NCBI RefSeq assembly: GCF_036850765.1
Contig: NC_089494.1
Span: forward strand, 3,742,177 to 3,806,176
Origin: Saccopteryx bilineata
Lineage: Eukaryota > Chordata > Mammalia > Chiroptera > Emballonuridae
Direction: 5' to 3'
Length of the DNA stretch: 64,000 bases
This document shows positions 22,041 through 33,066 of the stretch, piece after piece. Every line of letters starts with the position of its first letter. Within the stretch, counting starts at the first letter, position 1. Under the pieces are notes generated by a model. It was not told where the DNA came from. It saw only the letters and a program-made list of their open reading frames with translations, and ran no database searches. Position numbers and translations under genes: made by a program.

Positions 22041-22367
22041 CAGGGGTCCCCAAACTTTTTACACAGGGGGCCAGTTCACTGTCCCTCAGACCGTTGGAGG
22101 GCCAGACTATAAAAAAAACTATGAACAAATCCCTACGTACACTGCACATATCTTATTTTAAAGTAAAAAAACGGGAACAAATACAATATTTAAAATAAAG
22201 AACAAGTAAATTTAAATAAAACAAACTGACCAGTATTTCAATGGGAACTACACTCCTCTCACTGACCACCAAGGAAAGAGGTGCCCCTTCCAGAAGTGCA
22301 GCGGGAGCCGGATAAATGGCCTCGGGGGACTGCATGTGGCCCATGGGCCGTAGTTTGGGGACCCCTG
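22041..22367 (+). mobile_element. Short hAT-superfamily DNA transposon (non-autonomous)
   Basis: 327 bp bounded by perfect 16-bp terminal inverted repeats, CAGGGGTCCCCAAACT at 22041-22056 and its complement at 22352-22367. Both sides carry the same 8-bp target site GCGTGGAC (22033-22040 and 22368-22375). 8-bp duplications and CAGGG-type ends are hAT features. There is no transposase frame. The interior is AT-rich. Confidence 0.93.
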
Positions 22368-22454
22368 GCGTGGACCCTTCCTCTGTTTCAGTCCCCAAAC
22401 CAAGTCCACGAGGAAGACACCAGCGGTGTTCCCATAGTGCTGTCACGGGAACCG

Positions 22455-22560
22455 GAGCTCTGAGACCTTATGTCACTTTCCCAAAGTCACATTGACAGAG
22501 GTCAATGGAGAAAACCCAGATCTACCAGAGCCCGAAGCATGAGTCTTTGACAGTTATATT
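22455..22560 (-). repeat. MIR-like fragment
   Basis: CACTTTCCCAAAGTCACATT and AAAACCCAGATCTACCAGAG resemble the MIR core in antisense. Degraded. Confidence 0.45.
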
Positions 22561-23245
22561 TCTGCATGCAGCGTCTCGCCTATGACCTCAGAGTTACCAA
22601 CCACACCCCTTTCTCGGTGGTCTGCCATTTAAAACCCCTGAGGCGTCCTGATAATGTGGGGGGCGGGTGTAAAAATAATTCATACAGGCAGAGTATTGTC
22701 AGTAAAATCCCTGGGTTTTCTATTCAAAAAAGTACTCAGTGGAGCTAAGCAAGATTTGGTTGTGTTTTAACAGCCCTGAAATTTAATGTGAAGATGAGAT
22801 AAGGTCAGTTATGAAGCATGACTTATTCGACTGATTTTCAGACTCTTTCTGCAGCCCAGCATCCCCACCTGGGGTGCGTGGGCGTCACGGGGAGCCCCGC
22901 CCATGCTGGCTCCCACTGTCCGGGGCCCACTCAGGCCAGGGTGCCTGATCTGGAACCTTCTCTCAGGAACTCTGGCTCGACTGGCCTCACTGTTCCTGGG
23001 ACCGGGCTCTCTGAGGACAGACCATCCTGTGTTTTTGCAGGTCCCTTTGACTCCCACAGTGGCTTCGGTGTGGGACACAGAAAAAATGGCTAGAGGTTCA
23101 GCAGCCATCATGTGACCATGAGGCAGGCTCCCTGTTCCCTGGCGGCTCAAGCCGCCTTCCAGAAGCTTGCGCAGGCCTAATTGCCTCCTGGTTACTGGGA
23201 GGTACTTGGTGAATTGTTTCTACTCCATGGCCTTGGACTCTTCCC
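22561..23245. other. Unique sequence, no gene seen
   Basis: No gene or repeat recognised. Confidence 0.5.
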
Positions 23246-23261
23246 AAAGTAACTTTTTAAA

Positions 23262-23631
23262 TTTGTTTTTCTTCTCTTCTAAGTAACAGGAAGGGAGATA
23301 GAGAGACAGACTCCCTCAAACATCCTGACAGGAACCCACCCAGCAAACCCCATCTAGGGCCAATGCTCTGCCCAACTGGGAACGTGCTCACAACCAAGCT
23401 ATTTTCAGTGCCTGAGATGGAGGCTTCTTGGAGCCATCCATAGTGCCTGGGACTAATGTGCTCAAATCAGTCAAGCCATGGCTGCGGGAGGGAAGAGAGA
23501 GAGAGAAGGGGGAGGGGGAGAGGTGAAGAAGCAGATGGTCACCTGTCCTGTGTGCCCTGATCTGGAATTGAACTGGGGACATCCCCACACCTGGCTGATG
23601 CTCTACCACTGAGCCAACCAGCCAGGGCTCT
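23262..23631 (-). mobile_element. tRNA-derived SINE, old copy (family A)
   Basis: On the minus strand it begins AGCCCTGGCTGGTTGGCTCA and follows family A throughout with many substitutions. Flanks AAAGTAACTTTTTAAA and AAAGTAATTTTAAA look like a diverged duplication. The CTCF-type box is decayed here. Confidence 0.85.
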
Positions 23632-23645
23632 AAAGTAATTTTAAA

Positions 23646-26600
23646 GGGGCCACATACTTCTCAGAAGTCTCCGATGAGAGGGATTTTTCTCATGTTACGT
23701 GGACCGTGTTTCAGGATGAGAAACACACTGGTACACATTTGCCTGGAGGCCCCGCCAGCCAGGGATGGAGAAACACTCATGGGGGAACCCCTCCAACCAC
23801 CTCCCCAAGGCGGAGCCCCCAAGTCAGCAGCACAGGTAAGCTCCGTGGAGGGAGATGTCCTCTCCCCACTGACAAGCGCAGTGACAGCCACTTCATGAAG
23901 GCACTCCCCTACAGCCATCTTTCCAGCCTTACAGGGGGTTCTGTCCTGGGACAGCCTCCCCATGGTGCTCACCCACACAGCGAGCGGGTCTGAGACCAAT
24001 TGGTGCCACCACTGGCCACCCTCTGCCGTTGGCCTCGGAGATGTTCAGACTCGAAACGAAAGTCACCTCTTGGGCTCTCTGGCCACTAAAATGCTTCCAC
24101 GGGCACGGCAGTCCCCACATGAACCCAAGTGATCTCCAGAATTCCCCTGGAAGTGTTTAGAAGTGCAGACTGTGGGGTCTACCCTGGAGCGCCCAAACCA
24201 AAGCAGGCACAAGGGATGGGGGACCCCAGAAGTGAACGGTTCGTGGCTCCAACCCCTCCAGTGAGCCTCCGCGTGGCCAGGCTGGGACCCCCTGCCATGT
24301 TCAGGATTAGCTCTGCGGGCTGAACCAGCTCCACGGGCCAGAAAATCATGTTCTAGAAGAAAAGGGCTTCATGGACAACAAAGCAGAAAGGATTTTGGGG
24401 GGGTGTTTTTTTGGGGGGGGTTGCCCCAAAATTTCTGGAGCCTCAGATGCACCCGGGATGAGGGGCAGCTTGCCTTAAACCTGTGACCACAGAGCACTCC
24501 TGGGGTGATGGCTGGGCTGGGCTGGGCCCCCCAAAGACATGCTGCCAGGGGCGGGCTTTCCTCCCACCTTCATCCTCAGGGATCTGGGATCCCCGGCAGC
24601 CTGTGCCGCTCGGAGCTCAGCTCGGTCGAGATCTGTTTCCCCGAGAGTGACCCCAGCACATGCAGTATCCGCACAGTGAGCTAAGAGCATGGTGACTTCT
24701 TGATTAAGTCAGTCCCGAGGCAGGCGCCCGGTGACCACGCCTAGCTGCCGCTGACCGCTGTGGCCTGAGCCCTGGAATTCCTCCTGGCCTGAGTCACTCA
24801 CCCTCCCTCCGCTGCAGGGCGTGTCCTCTTCTCCAGTCTGCTGGGAGGTGGCTGCTGCCCTGGAGACCACTGTGTACGGTCCCCACCGAGCCGGACGGTA
24901 ACCCTGCACGGTCAAGAAAAAGACCCTTTGGGTCATAAGATGCTCCAGGGGCCGCATTGAGGATAATGTGGACTTTGACTCACGCCAGTGACGGGGGTTG
25001 GAATTTACTAAAGAGAAAAGTATCAAATGCAAAGTAGGGGAGTGACGGGTGGGAGTTCGGACTGTCTCTAGAAGGACCTCAGGAGCCTTTGTCAAGTTCA
25101 AGGACGGGGCTCAGAGCCCAGCCAGGAGCAAGGAGCCCAGCGGTTAAGTACAGAGAGAGTCGTGTGGGTTCTTGGTAAAAGGCGCTGAAAAGCCTTCCAG
25201 GGACAATGAGGTGGCCCTCCTCGGTGTGCAGGACTCCGGAGAAGGTGGCTTACCTGAGCCCAGGGGCCTCGGCTACCTGGTAGGAGAGGAGCTACAGCCA
25301 GACACCCAGGGCGGGAAGAAGGATCTTAGACCCCTAGCCCACCCTGACGTCACAGTCAAGAGGTACCTCGCCTCTCCAGCGAGCAGGTGTGACCTGTGAG
25401 GAGGTCACACCAGGGGACCCAGGTGCTGGGTCCAACCCTCTGCCGCCCCGGACAGCGTCTAGGTTGAGTTCGCAGGTAGGAAAGGACAGAGGACACCTGT
25501 GTGCGGTGGAAGGAGAGACCGTGACGGGAACCCTGGGTCTCGGCAGTGGTGAGACCGTGAGAGCCAGCATTGCAGGGTGGTCCCCTCCTGCCTCCCAGCC
25601 CCGAGAGTCCGTCCACCCGGCGCGGCACAACCAACACGAGACACCGAGAAGCGCCGTGGAGAAATGTGGGCCGTTGTATCATGAAGGGCGCCAGCCAGCG
25701 GAACGGGAAGCTCGTGTTCCAAAGCCCAAACTCCCCCAATGGCCAGTAGGTGACAGGTTCCACGGGGCAAAATCACAGGACCCTGGGGGTTAGAGTTCAG
25801 GCGTACGCCGGGAGCTGAGTGGTCGGAGGTGAGGTGAGGGTGATGAATCATCTCTTCAGGTCCTGAGGACAGCTCTGAGGTCTGTTCCCGTGTCCCTCTG
25901 TCTGGTTGCGTGGGAAAGTAGCCAGAGAGTCATTCCACCCTAGGGATCCAGAGCTGAAACTGAACTCAGGTCAAGACGTCCTGACCTATGACCATTACTC
26001 AAGTCCGGGCTGCCGTCTTCTGCTGACCTTGGGAGTTGCTCGCTATCTGGGCAAAGGCTAAGTGTCTGAGCGATGAGAGAGAGAGAGAGAGAGAGAGAGA
26101 GGCATGATTGCTAGAGCGAGGATTTTAAAGCTGAATTTAATCAAAGGTCCCTTAGTGTCCCTCCCCTCCTCTGTGAACCACCGCACACAGCTGCCACCAG
26201 GCAGGACAAGGAGAGGCCGTCAGGAGGCCTGCCCACTGCCTCTGGAAACCCGGGTCAGCAGGACATCCTACAGCCTGTGAGAGCTGAGTATCCCTGCTCC
26301 ACAGCCTCCCGGCTGCCCCCTCCACACACACTTCCTTGTCCTCAGTCCTCACTGTGTCCTCAGGGCGGGGGTTACCGTTATGACCTTTGATTGCTGCCTA
26401 GACCAACGCTCCCGTGACCGGCGATGAATGCCATCAGCATTCGTTAGCTTTAGGACAGGTCTCAGAGGCCTTTGCGTTTCCTTAAAGCATTTACTTGTGA
26501 CGATGACTGCATCCCAGAAGTTGCCCTGAGCCCTCCACCCAGACCGTGTCCCCTGGGGCCGCTCCCGAAGTCCTGGCTGTCTGTATGGCCAGGGTGGAAG

Positions 26601-28165
26601 GACCTCTTCTTTGTAAGCCTCCCCCGGTCCCTCTTCTGAAGGGTCACTCCCACCTCTCCGCTCCAGACGTTCCCAGTGAGACCCACTGGGACGGGTCTCA
26701 CCGTCCACCTCCTCTTCAGGCTGGGGAGCCGTCTCTGCCGTTTCCGGGAGACAAGCACGGGGCCAGGCACCCAGTGGGGACGCCAGTGCCGCCCGTCGGA
26801 TCAGGGACGGAAGGAACAAAGGCCCAGGTGGGTGAACGCATTCAGGGAAGGCGTGTAGGAGAGGGAGAAAAAAACGCAGAGAAAGACATTCCTTGGTGGC
26901 ACCGCGGGGAGACTGACGATTTTTCATTTACACTTCAGGCTCCGCAGGAAATTTCTCCCTGCCGCACCGCAGAAAACACAGTGCACGCTGGGAACCGCAA
27001 GGGCCCTGGGAAATGCGGCGGGGGGGGGGGGACCGTGAGTGTGCCACCCCCCTCCCAGGGACCGCAGCTCCGCGGGATGAAGAGAAGCCCAGCCTCAAGC
27101 ACGGGCGTGCAGAAGGCCAGGAGGCTCCGCAGCCCGGCGTGCGTGCGCACAGCCCAGCCCCGCGCCTTTCACACGGCTCCCGGCCCAGGACACCTCTGCT
27201 CACAGCTCGCCCCGGGACACGTTGCCGTGCCAACACCCATTCTGAGTCACCCAAGCAGATTTAATGCCATCGCCACCGTGACTCGGCTCTCTTTGCCTTT
27301 TCTTCTGAAAACGGTTAAAAGGGATGATTCCGACCTACCTAGGAAATGACTTTAATCAGTTTAGTTCCAGAAACAACTATGGAAATTCCGATTTTTTTTT
27401 TTCCATTCTGCTACTTCTGAGCATTATACTGTGACACAGGGCTGACGGGGCCCTCCCCCCCCCCCCCCGCTGCTGCCCACCCCCACCCCCCTCACCTTCA
27501 CCCTGTCAGGAAACATGACATGATTGGCAGCCAATCCCAATCCCACACGGAAAGTTCTGAGGGCATAAGCATATGAAAAGCCAGCATAAAAAAAAGGGGG
27601 AAGCTTTTGAAAATAGGAAAAACACCAGAATTACCCCTCATTCTCCACATACCGCACAGAAAATCGTGGCCCTTTCTTTGCCGCATGTCTGTCTGTCCAT
27701 CTGTCCTGCTCCCAGGGCCGGGTAGCTCAGTCCCTGGAAAGCACGACCTGGGGCATGTCGATAGACAGAGATTGTGTGTACGGTGACCCACAGCAGCACA
27801 CAGGTGCTCATAGCCCGTTCCCGACTTCGGACCAGCCTGGGAGCGCGAGGTGTGATGTGCGTTGATGCTGATGTGAGGTGATGCGACGTTGGTCGTCCCC
27901 AGCAGTGTGCTCGGGAGGTAGGAAACAAGACACGCAGGAAGCCTGGGAAACTCTTAGGGACCTCTGTGTGGCCCACCGCGGGTTTCTAAGCACCGGCTCA
28001 TCCTTCTATTGGTTCATTCAACGGTACTTATTGGCATACACGCTGCCCTTGACCTCTGCAGTCAGCCTGTCAAGGAGGTGGTGTAGTCACTGTGCCGGTG
28101 AGCAAACCGCGGTCCATGGTGAAATCCGCCGTGGAGCTCCTGAGAAGCAGAGTTGAATCTGTCAC
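23646..28165. other. Mostly unique sequence, no gene seen
   Basis: It holds an (AG)n tract (26073-26102), G/T runs at 24398-24425 and a C run near 27456-27470. The 267-codon open frame at 26546 on the plus strand is unlike any protein I know and sits in GC-rich DNA. Confidence 0.5.
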
Positions 28166-28171
28166 TCAGGC

Positions 28172-28424
28172 TCTTTTCCTTCCTTCCTTCCTTCCTTCCT
28201 TCCTTCCTTCCTTCCTTCCTTCCTTCCTTCCTCCCTCCCTCCCTTCCTCCCTCCCTTCCTTCCTTCTCCTTCCTTCTCCTTCCTTCCTCCCTCCCTCCCT
28301 CCCTCCCTCCCTCCCTCCCTTCCTCCCTTCCTTCTCTTCCTTCTCTTCCTTCCTTCCCTTTTCCTTCCTTTTCCTTCCTTCCTTCCTTCCTTCCTTCCTT
28401 CCTTCCTTCCTTCCTTCCTTCCTT
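28172..28424. repeat. (TTCC)n/(CCCT)n microsatellite
   Basis: About 250 bases of pure pyrimidine on the plus strand, changing between CCTT, CCCT and TTCTCC phases. It abuts the A-rich end of the SINE at 28425 and probably grew from its tail. Confidence 0.95.
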
Positions 28425-28736
28425 TTTTGTGAAAGAAAGAGAGACAGACTGGAAGGGAGAGAGATGAGAAGCATCAACTCATGGTTACAGCACCTTAGTT
28501 GTTCATTGATTGCTTTCTCATAGGCGCCTTGACCGGGGTCTACAGCAGACTGAGTGACCCCCTGCTCAAGCCAGCGACCTTTGGACTCAAGGCAGTGACC
28601 ATGGAGTTATGTCCATGCTCAAGTCCACTACCCGTAGCTCAAGCTGGTGAGCCTGCACTCAAGCCAGTGACCTCGGAGTTTTGAACCTGGGTCCCAGGTT
28701 GACGCTCTATCCACTGCACCACCACCAGGTCAGGCT
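28425..28736 (-). mobile_element. tRNA-derived SINE with internal repeats (family C)
   Basis: The minus strand starts GCCTGACCTGGTGGTGG, has a tRNA-like head and several GGTCACTGGCTTGAG-like units, and the tail TGAGTTGATGCTTCTCATCT. Its 3' tail has become the TTCC/GGAA tract. Confidence 0.85.
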
Positions 28737-28739
28737 CTT

Positions 28740-28855
28740 ATTTATTTATTTTTTAAGAAATTAAATGTAGTGGGGTTGATATCGGTCAATAAGAATACAC
28801 AGGTTTCAGGTGAACTCACTATAACATTCGGATGCAGCTGTGTGGTAAATGAACC
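28740..28855 (-). mobile_element. L1 3' UTR fragment
   Basis: GGGGTTGATATCGGTCAATA and ACACAGGTTTCAGGTG resemble the 3' UTR seen at 58846, in the same antisense orientation. Boundary to the right is uncertain. Confidence 0.45.
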
Positions 28856-30589
28856 TTGTTCTTTCTGGGATCTTTTAAAGTAACTATTGTAAATGTTACA
28901 TTGAAAGTCCAAACCTCCCAAGCGCACTGAAAAGTTGACTAACATTTCATCGGCATGTACTGTTTTCACTGGCACTGTCTGCACCATGAACTGTTAATGA
29001 ACCAAATCTGTGTAATTGAAATATTCAGGCATAAGAAGGATATTGGTGTAGATCTCGTGTGCACACACTGATGATCTGGCCCTTACCTGTCATCTTCTGC
29101 AGAGGTCAGGGACAAAAAAAAACCATGTGAAACTGCAGGCTCTCGGGGCCCCTAGGACGGACCCCCAGCCCGGAGTCAGCAGAAGTTCCCTGCTCAGCAC
29201 TTGAGTCCTTCTGCCCACCCCTCATTTACATGCACAGGGTGGGGCAGATTTCCTTTTTAAATATATTAACTCTAGCCCTTGACCTGTGCCTCTACGACCC
29301 CCACCCCTGCAGCTCCTGGCAGGGCCTGGAAAGTCCACCGAGAGGCCGAGCCCCCCACTGTCCAGCGTGGTGTGGAGCAGCAGAAAACCCTCAAATAGAG
29401 GGGACGGCAGGACCCTGTCTGAGCACCAGGCAGGGAAGCAGTGGACATCTCAGCAGAAGTCTCGGGAGCAAGTCGTGACCAAGGGCCACCTCCCCTCTCC
29501 CCCAGAGCTCACTCCAAAGTTCCGGGGTCCCGGGAAACACCTCTGAATTGACTGAGATGAATTAGGGCGAATTCTTCCTTTTCTTTCTTTATGTTATACA
29601 TCTTGCAGAGTGGAGCTGTGGGTGAAGGTTATGCCCCCACCTTGAATTCCCTACCCGGTGGCTTGGTTTCCTTCTGAATTTCGACCACAAGAATGCTCGG
29701 AGACCATGTCCACCCTTCCCAATTGTCAGGAGCACATATTTGGGTCATCTTTTTTTGGGGGGGGACCTCACTTTGCCATTTGACTCTGATTTGTCCCTGA
29801 ACCTTGTTATCTTCACCTGTGGTCAGGCTCTCAGCCTACCACCTGCATCGTGGTCTGACCTGAGCTGCACTCGGAACAAGGCAAAGGCGCACGTGAACCC
29901 GGGAACACGCGTGTGCATCGCGTCGATAGTTAAGAGTGATGTATGACCCTGGTTTCAAACTCTCCATTTATAAAGCCCTTTGCAAGAAGCAGGAGGCTTC
30001 CCTGTGGGAGGCTGGGTCTCCGGGCCCTGCCGGGGGGCCGTCCACTGTGTGTCCATGGGTGAGCCAACATTCACGGGGTCCTTCCTACACAGTAGCAGCC
30101 CCCAAACTCGCAGGGGTTACCAGAGCTCCCGGTCGCGGGTGTGATGGACAATAACTGTCCGTGCACATCGGTCCCGTCAGCGGTGGAGATGGTGCGGGTG
30201 GCACTGGGGAGCCAGGCCTCCTGTGAGCTCCTGCCCAGCCCAGACGGACCTGCCGGCCGCCGTCTCCGCCGTCCCTGTGGCCCGTGTCCAGCTGCTGAGG
30301 GCTCAGCCCAGTCGACTGTTCCGAGGGGGCTCTTCCTAGAGCGAAGCAGGGGTATCTGGTGTGTCACTCGTCCCCTCGCCTCAGGAAGAGTCACTGATGG
30401 GCTCTTCTTTGAATGAAGAGTTTTTTCCAGAACAGAAAGAGGGAAATGAGGCTTTCTGTCACAGAAGGGGCCGTGACGTGTGGCCCCGGAGACGGCAGGT
30501 CCTGGGCTCTAGACCCTTCGGGCCGAGAGCAGGCAGGAGATTGTCAGTACCAACTGTCTGGACACATTACGTGGGGGGAAAAATAAAAA
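28856..30589. other. Unique sequence, no gene seen
   Basis: No gene recognised. Only short overlapping frames. Confidence 0.5.
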
Positions 30590-30812
30590 AATAAAAGTGA
30601 AATGGTTACCAGAGGGAAGGGGGTAAAAAGGACCAAATATACAGGGACGGAGAAATGATTTGACCCTGGGGTGGTGGGCACACGAGGCAATGAGCAGCTC
30701 CAGCGCTAGCGATGCTCACCCCACACGTGCGCGCTCCTGTGGGCCACTGCGACCCCGTTCGGTTCCACTTCTAAATAAATATGCGTTTTAATAAATAAAT
30801 TAAAAAACCTCA
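30590..30812 (+). mobile_element. Old L1 3' UTR fragment
   Basis: GGTTACCAGAGGGAAGGGGG, CAAATATACAGGGACGGAGA and GGGTGGTGGGCACACGAGGC follow a common mammalian L1 3' UTR. It ends in an AATAAAT-rich tail. Confidence 0.55.
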
Positions 30813-31014
30813 CACACGCGACGCACTCACGTTTTTTTTTCTCTTTCTATCACTGCGTCCAAGTCAGCCCTCTGGGCTGTGGGGCGGTGCTCTCCCTGTC
30901 AACGTGGTCCTTACATGTCAACCTGGACACGCTCCGTGCGTCCTCACGTTATCATCACACACGCCACCGAAATGCCAAACGTGCTTTTGAAATGAAGACT
31001 CACAGGCCTTTTTT

Positions 31015-31714
31015 AGGAAAAAAAAAAATCTTTTATTCTTTAAAAAAATAACTTTACAGCTTGAGAGAACTCTCGGACCTGTGACTGCTGGTTTGATTGA
31101 GCACAGCCCAGAACAGACTTCCTTGCTGTTTTTTGTTTGTCTGTTTCTCAGTATAAGTTTTACAGATACTATTCAGGTCAGAAACTGCTCTACAGGGCAG
31201 CTCTGGTCGCAGACGCCATGCCCCCCTCCCCCACCCACCCTGCGCCGGTACAAAAGCCACAACAGATATAAAACTGCCGCAAATTAAACATTTCCGCCGA
31301 GGCTGGCATATAGTTATATACTTTGATATAGATATATAGATATATAGATATAGATATAGATATAAAATTTCACAACAGCTGACGCTCGATGCCACCCTTC
31401 GAGTCAGAACCGAAGTCAAGCTAATCTTAAAACGACCACACCGGAAACAGGTCAACCTCACTACTTCCGTACGTACGGCATCGGAAATAAGACTTAAACT
31501 TTCAAATACATGGGGTAAGGGACACCAACAGTGAGAAAATAAAGTCTTAGCACTTAAATACAAACCCCCGTAGAAAACCTGCAGGAAACACAGACGGTCC
31601 CTACTGTACAGAAGTGCGGGCAAGCCCTTCGGCCACCGGCTTTGACAGGCGACGCCGGCTGGTGGCCGTGACGCACGCTCAGGGTCATAGCCCTGAGACC
31701 ACCATGCCGGCGGC

Positions 31715-31757
<43 letters not shown>

Positions 31758-31951
31758 AGGAGCAGGCTTAGCGAAACACTGAAACACCTTCCCCCCATCA
31801 CTCCACTCGAGTCCTCGCTCCCCGAAGTCCCCGAGCCCCGAGTCCCTTGCTCAGCTCTTGGACGTGTGGCGGCACCCCCCCCCCGGGTGAGGGGGGCCCA
31901 GCTGAAAGCAAGCACGCACGCACGCACGCACGCGTCCCCAAGACCCCGGCC
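31015..31951 (-). other. ACKR3: ACKR3 3' UTR
   Basis: About 0.94 kb between the stop codon and the AATAAA signal. In transcript orientation it contains a TC-rich tract (complement of the AG repeat at 31715-31760) and a TATC/TATA-rich repeat (31316-31368). The rest is AT-rich compared with the coding exon, as usual for a 3' UTR. Its length matches the known ACKR3 mRNA of about 2 kb. Confidence 0.75.
31032..31037 (-). terminator. ACKR3: ACKR3 poly(A) signal AATAAA
   Basis: TTTATT on the plus strand reads AATAAA in gene orientation. Cleavage would fall about 15-25 bases downstream, near 31010-31020. It is the first canonical signal that gives a 3' UTR of the expected length. Confidence 0.75.
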
Positions 31952-33040
31952 TCATTTGGTGCCCTGCTCCAAAGTGGAGTACTCCGTTTCCGACACCCTG
32001 GAGGCGTCGATGAGCTTGGTGAGACCGGTCTTGGCCGAGTACTTGAAGATGAAGGCCTTCATGAGCTCGTACCGATAGTTGCGGTTGATGAAGCTGTAGA
32101 GCACGGGGTTGACGCAGCAGTGCACCAGGGACAGGCACTGCGTGACGTGCAGGGCCGTGAAGAGGAAGTTCTCCAGCTGGCAGGTGAAGGGGAGGTAGTG
32201 CAGGACGGAGCCGACGTCCAGCAGCACCACGACGTGGTAGGGCAGCCAGCACACGAGGAACACCACCACGTAGGAGAAGATGATCCTCCGGCTGCTGTGC
32301 CTCTCCTGGTCGCCGGACGCCGCCACGGCTCGGGCCAGCAGGAAGTAGAAGACGGCGATGACGCAGAATGGGATGACGAAGCCCAAGACCACGGACACCA
32401 GCTCCATGCCGATCAGCCACTCCCTGGCGCTGTGCTCCGGGTAGAAGGAGCGGCAGTAGGTCTCGTTGTTGGAGGCGGACGTGACGGTCTTCAGGTAGTA
32501 GGTGTCAGGCAGGGACACGCAGAAGGCCAGCAGCCACACCAGGACGCAGACCACCCGGCGCGCCGTCTTCTTCCGGCGGCTGGAGGCGCTGGCGAAGTAG
32601 GTGATGGACAGGTAGCGGTCCACGCTCATGCAGGCGAGGAAGAAGATGCTGCCGAAGAGGTTGATGGAGAAGATCAGGTGGGTGACCTTGCACGTGAGCT
32701 CCCCCATGGGCCACTGGTTATGCTGCACGAGGCTGACCACCCAGACCGGGATGGTGACCACCACCCACAGGTCGGCGATGGCCAGGTTTAAGATGTAGCA
32801 GTGTGTGTCGTAGCCGGTGGTCTTGGCCTGGACGTTCACCCAGACCACCACGGAGTTGGCGATCATGCCGATGACGAAGATGAAGATGTAGACGAAGGAC
32901 AGCGTGTACAGCAGGACGCTCTTGTGGGCCATGTGGGGGCAGGTCATCGTGTCCACCACGATGCAGTCGCTGCTGTTGCACGGCCAGCTGATGTCCGAGA
33001 AGTTCCCCGGCTCCGCGTAGTCGAACAGGTGCAGATCCAT
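31952..33040 (-). CDS. ACKR3: Atypical chemokine receptor 3 (CXCR7/RDC1), complete
   Basis: A 362-residue seven-helix receptor, the same length as human ACKR3 and near-identical to it as I remember it. The family binds CXCL12 and CXCL11, signals through arrestins rather than G proteins and clears ligand from the cell surface. Visible hallmarks: N-terminal sequons at N13 and N22; D90 in helix 2; DRYLSIT at 141-147 (ACKR3-type in place of DRYLAIV); C117 and C196 for the loop disulfide; C34 and C287 for the second one; sequon N192-E-T; ligand-pocket acids D179, D275 and E290; NPVLY at 311-315; a Ser/Thr-rich tail 335-361. Helices lie roughly at 41-66, 77-103, 113-147, 159-182, 206-238, 247-275 and 288-317. 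The chosen ATG has a good Kozak context (G at -3 and +4) and gives the family's N-terminus MDLHLFDY. The frame stays open 43 codons further upstream, but that stretch crosses the splice acceptor. All coding sequence is in one exon. GC-rich at third positions. Confidence 0.98.
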   Translation of the reverse strand: MDLHLFDYAEPGNFSDISWPCNSSDCIVVDTMTCPHMAHKSVLLYTLSFVYIFIFVIGMIANSVVVWVNVQAKTTGYDTHCYILNLAIADLWVVVTIPVWVVSLVQHNQWPMGELTCKVTHLIFSINLFGSIFFLACMSVDRYLSITYFASASSRRKKTARRVVCVLVWLLAFCVSLPDTYYLKTVTSASNNETYCRSFYPEHSAREWLIGMELVSVVLGFVIPFCVIAVFYFLLARAVAASGDQERHSSRRIIFSYVVVFLVCWLPYHVVVLLDVGSVLHYLPFTCQLENFLFTALHVTQCLSLVHCCVNPVLYSFINRNYRYELMKAFIFKYSAKTGLTKLIDASRVSETEYSTLEQGTK

Positions 33041-33066
33041 GGCGTCGAGGGCGGCGGTCCGGGCAC
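33041..33066 (-). other. ACKR3: ACKR3 exon 2 5' UTR and splice acceptor
   Basis: On the minus strand a long pyrimidine tract (33078-33108, including an uninterrupted run of T) leads to GCGCAG, with the AG at 33068-33067. This leaves 26 bases of 5' UTR before the ATG at 33040. The first exon bases are GTGCCCGG. This is the only convincing acceptor close to the start codon. Confidence 0.8.

Noticed and set aside
26546..27349. 267-codon frame, plus strand
   Set aside because: No similarity to any protein I know, GC-rich DNA, overlapping frames on both strands.
27719..27770. GGGTAGCTCAGTCCCTGG resembling a tRNA A box
   Set aside because: No B box or cloverleaf follows.
28092..28523. Leu/Pro/Ser-rich open frames
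   Set aside because: Translation of the TTCC microsatellite.
31847..32791. 314-codon frame antisense to ACKR3
   Set aside because: Shadow of the GC-rich ACKR3 codons; low-complexity, His/Asp/Val/Gly-rich product.
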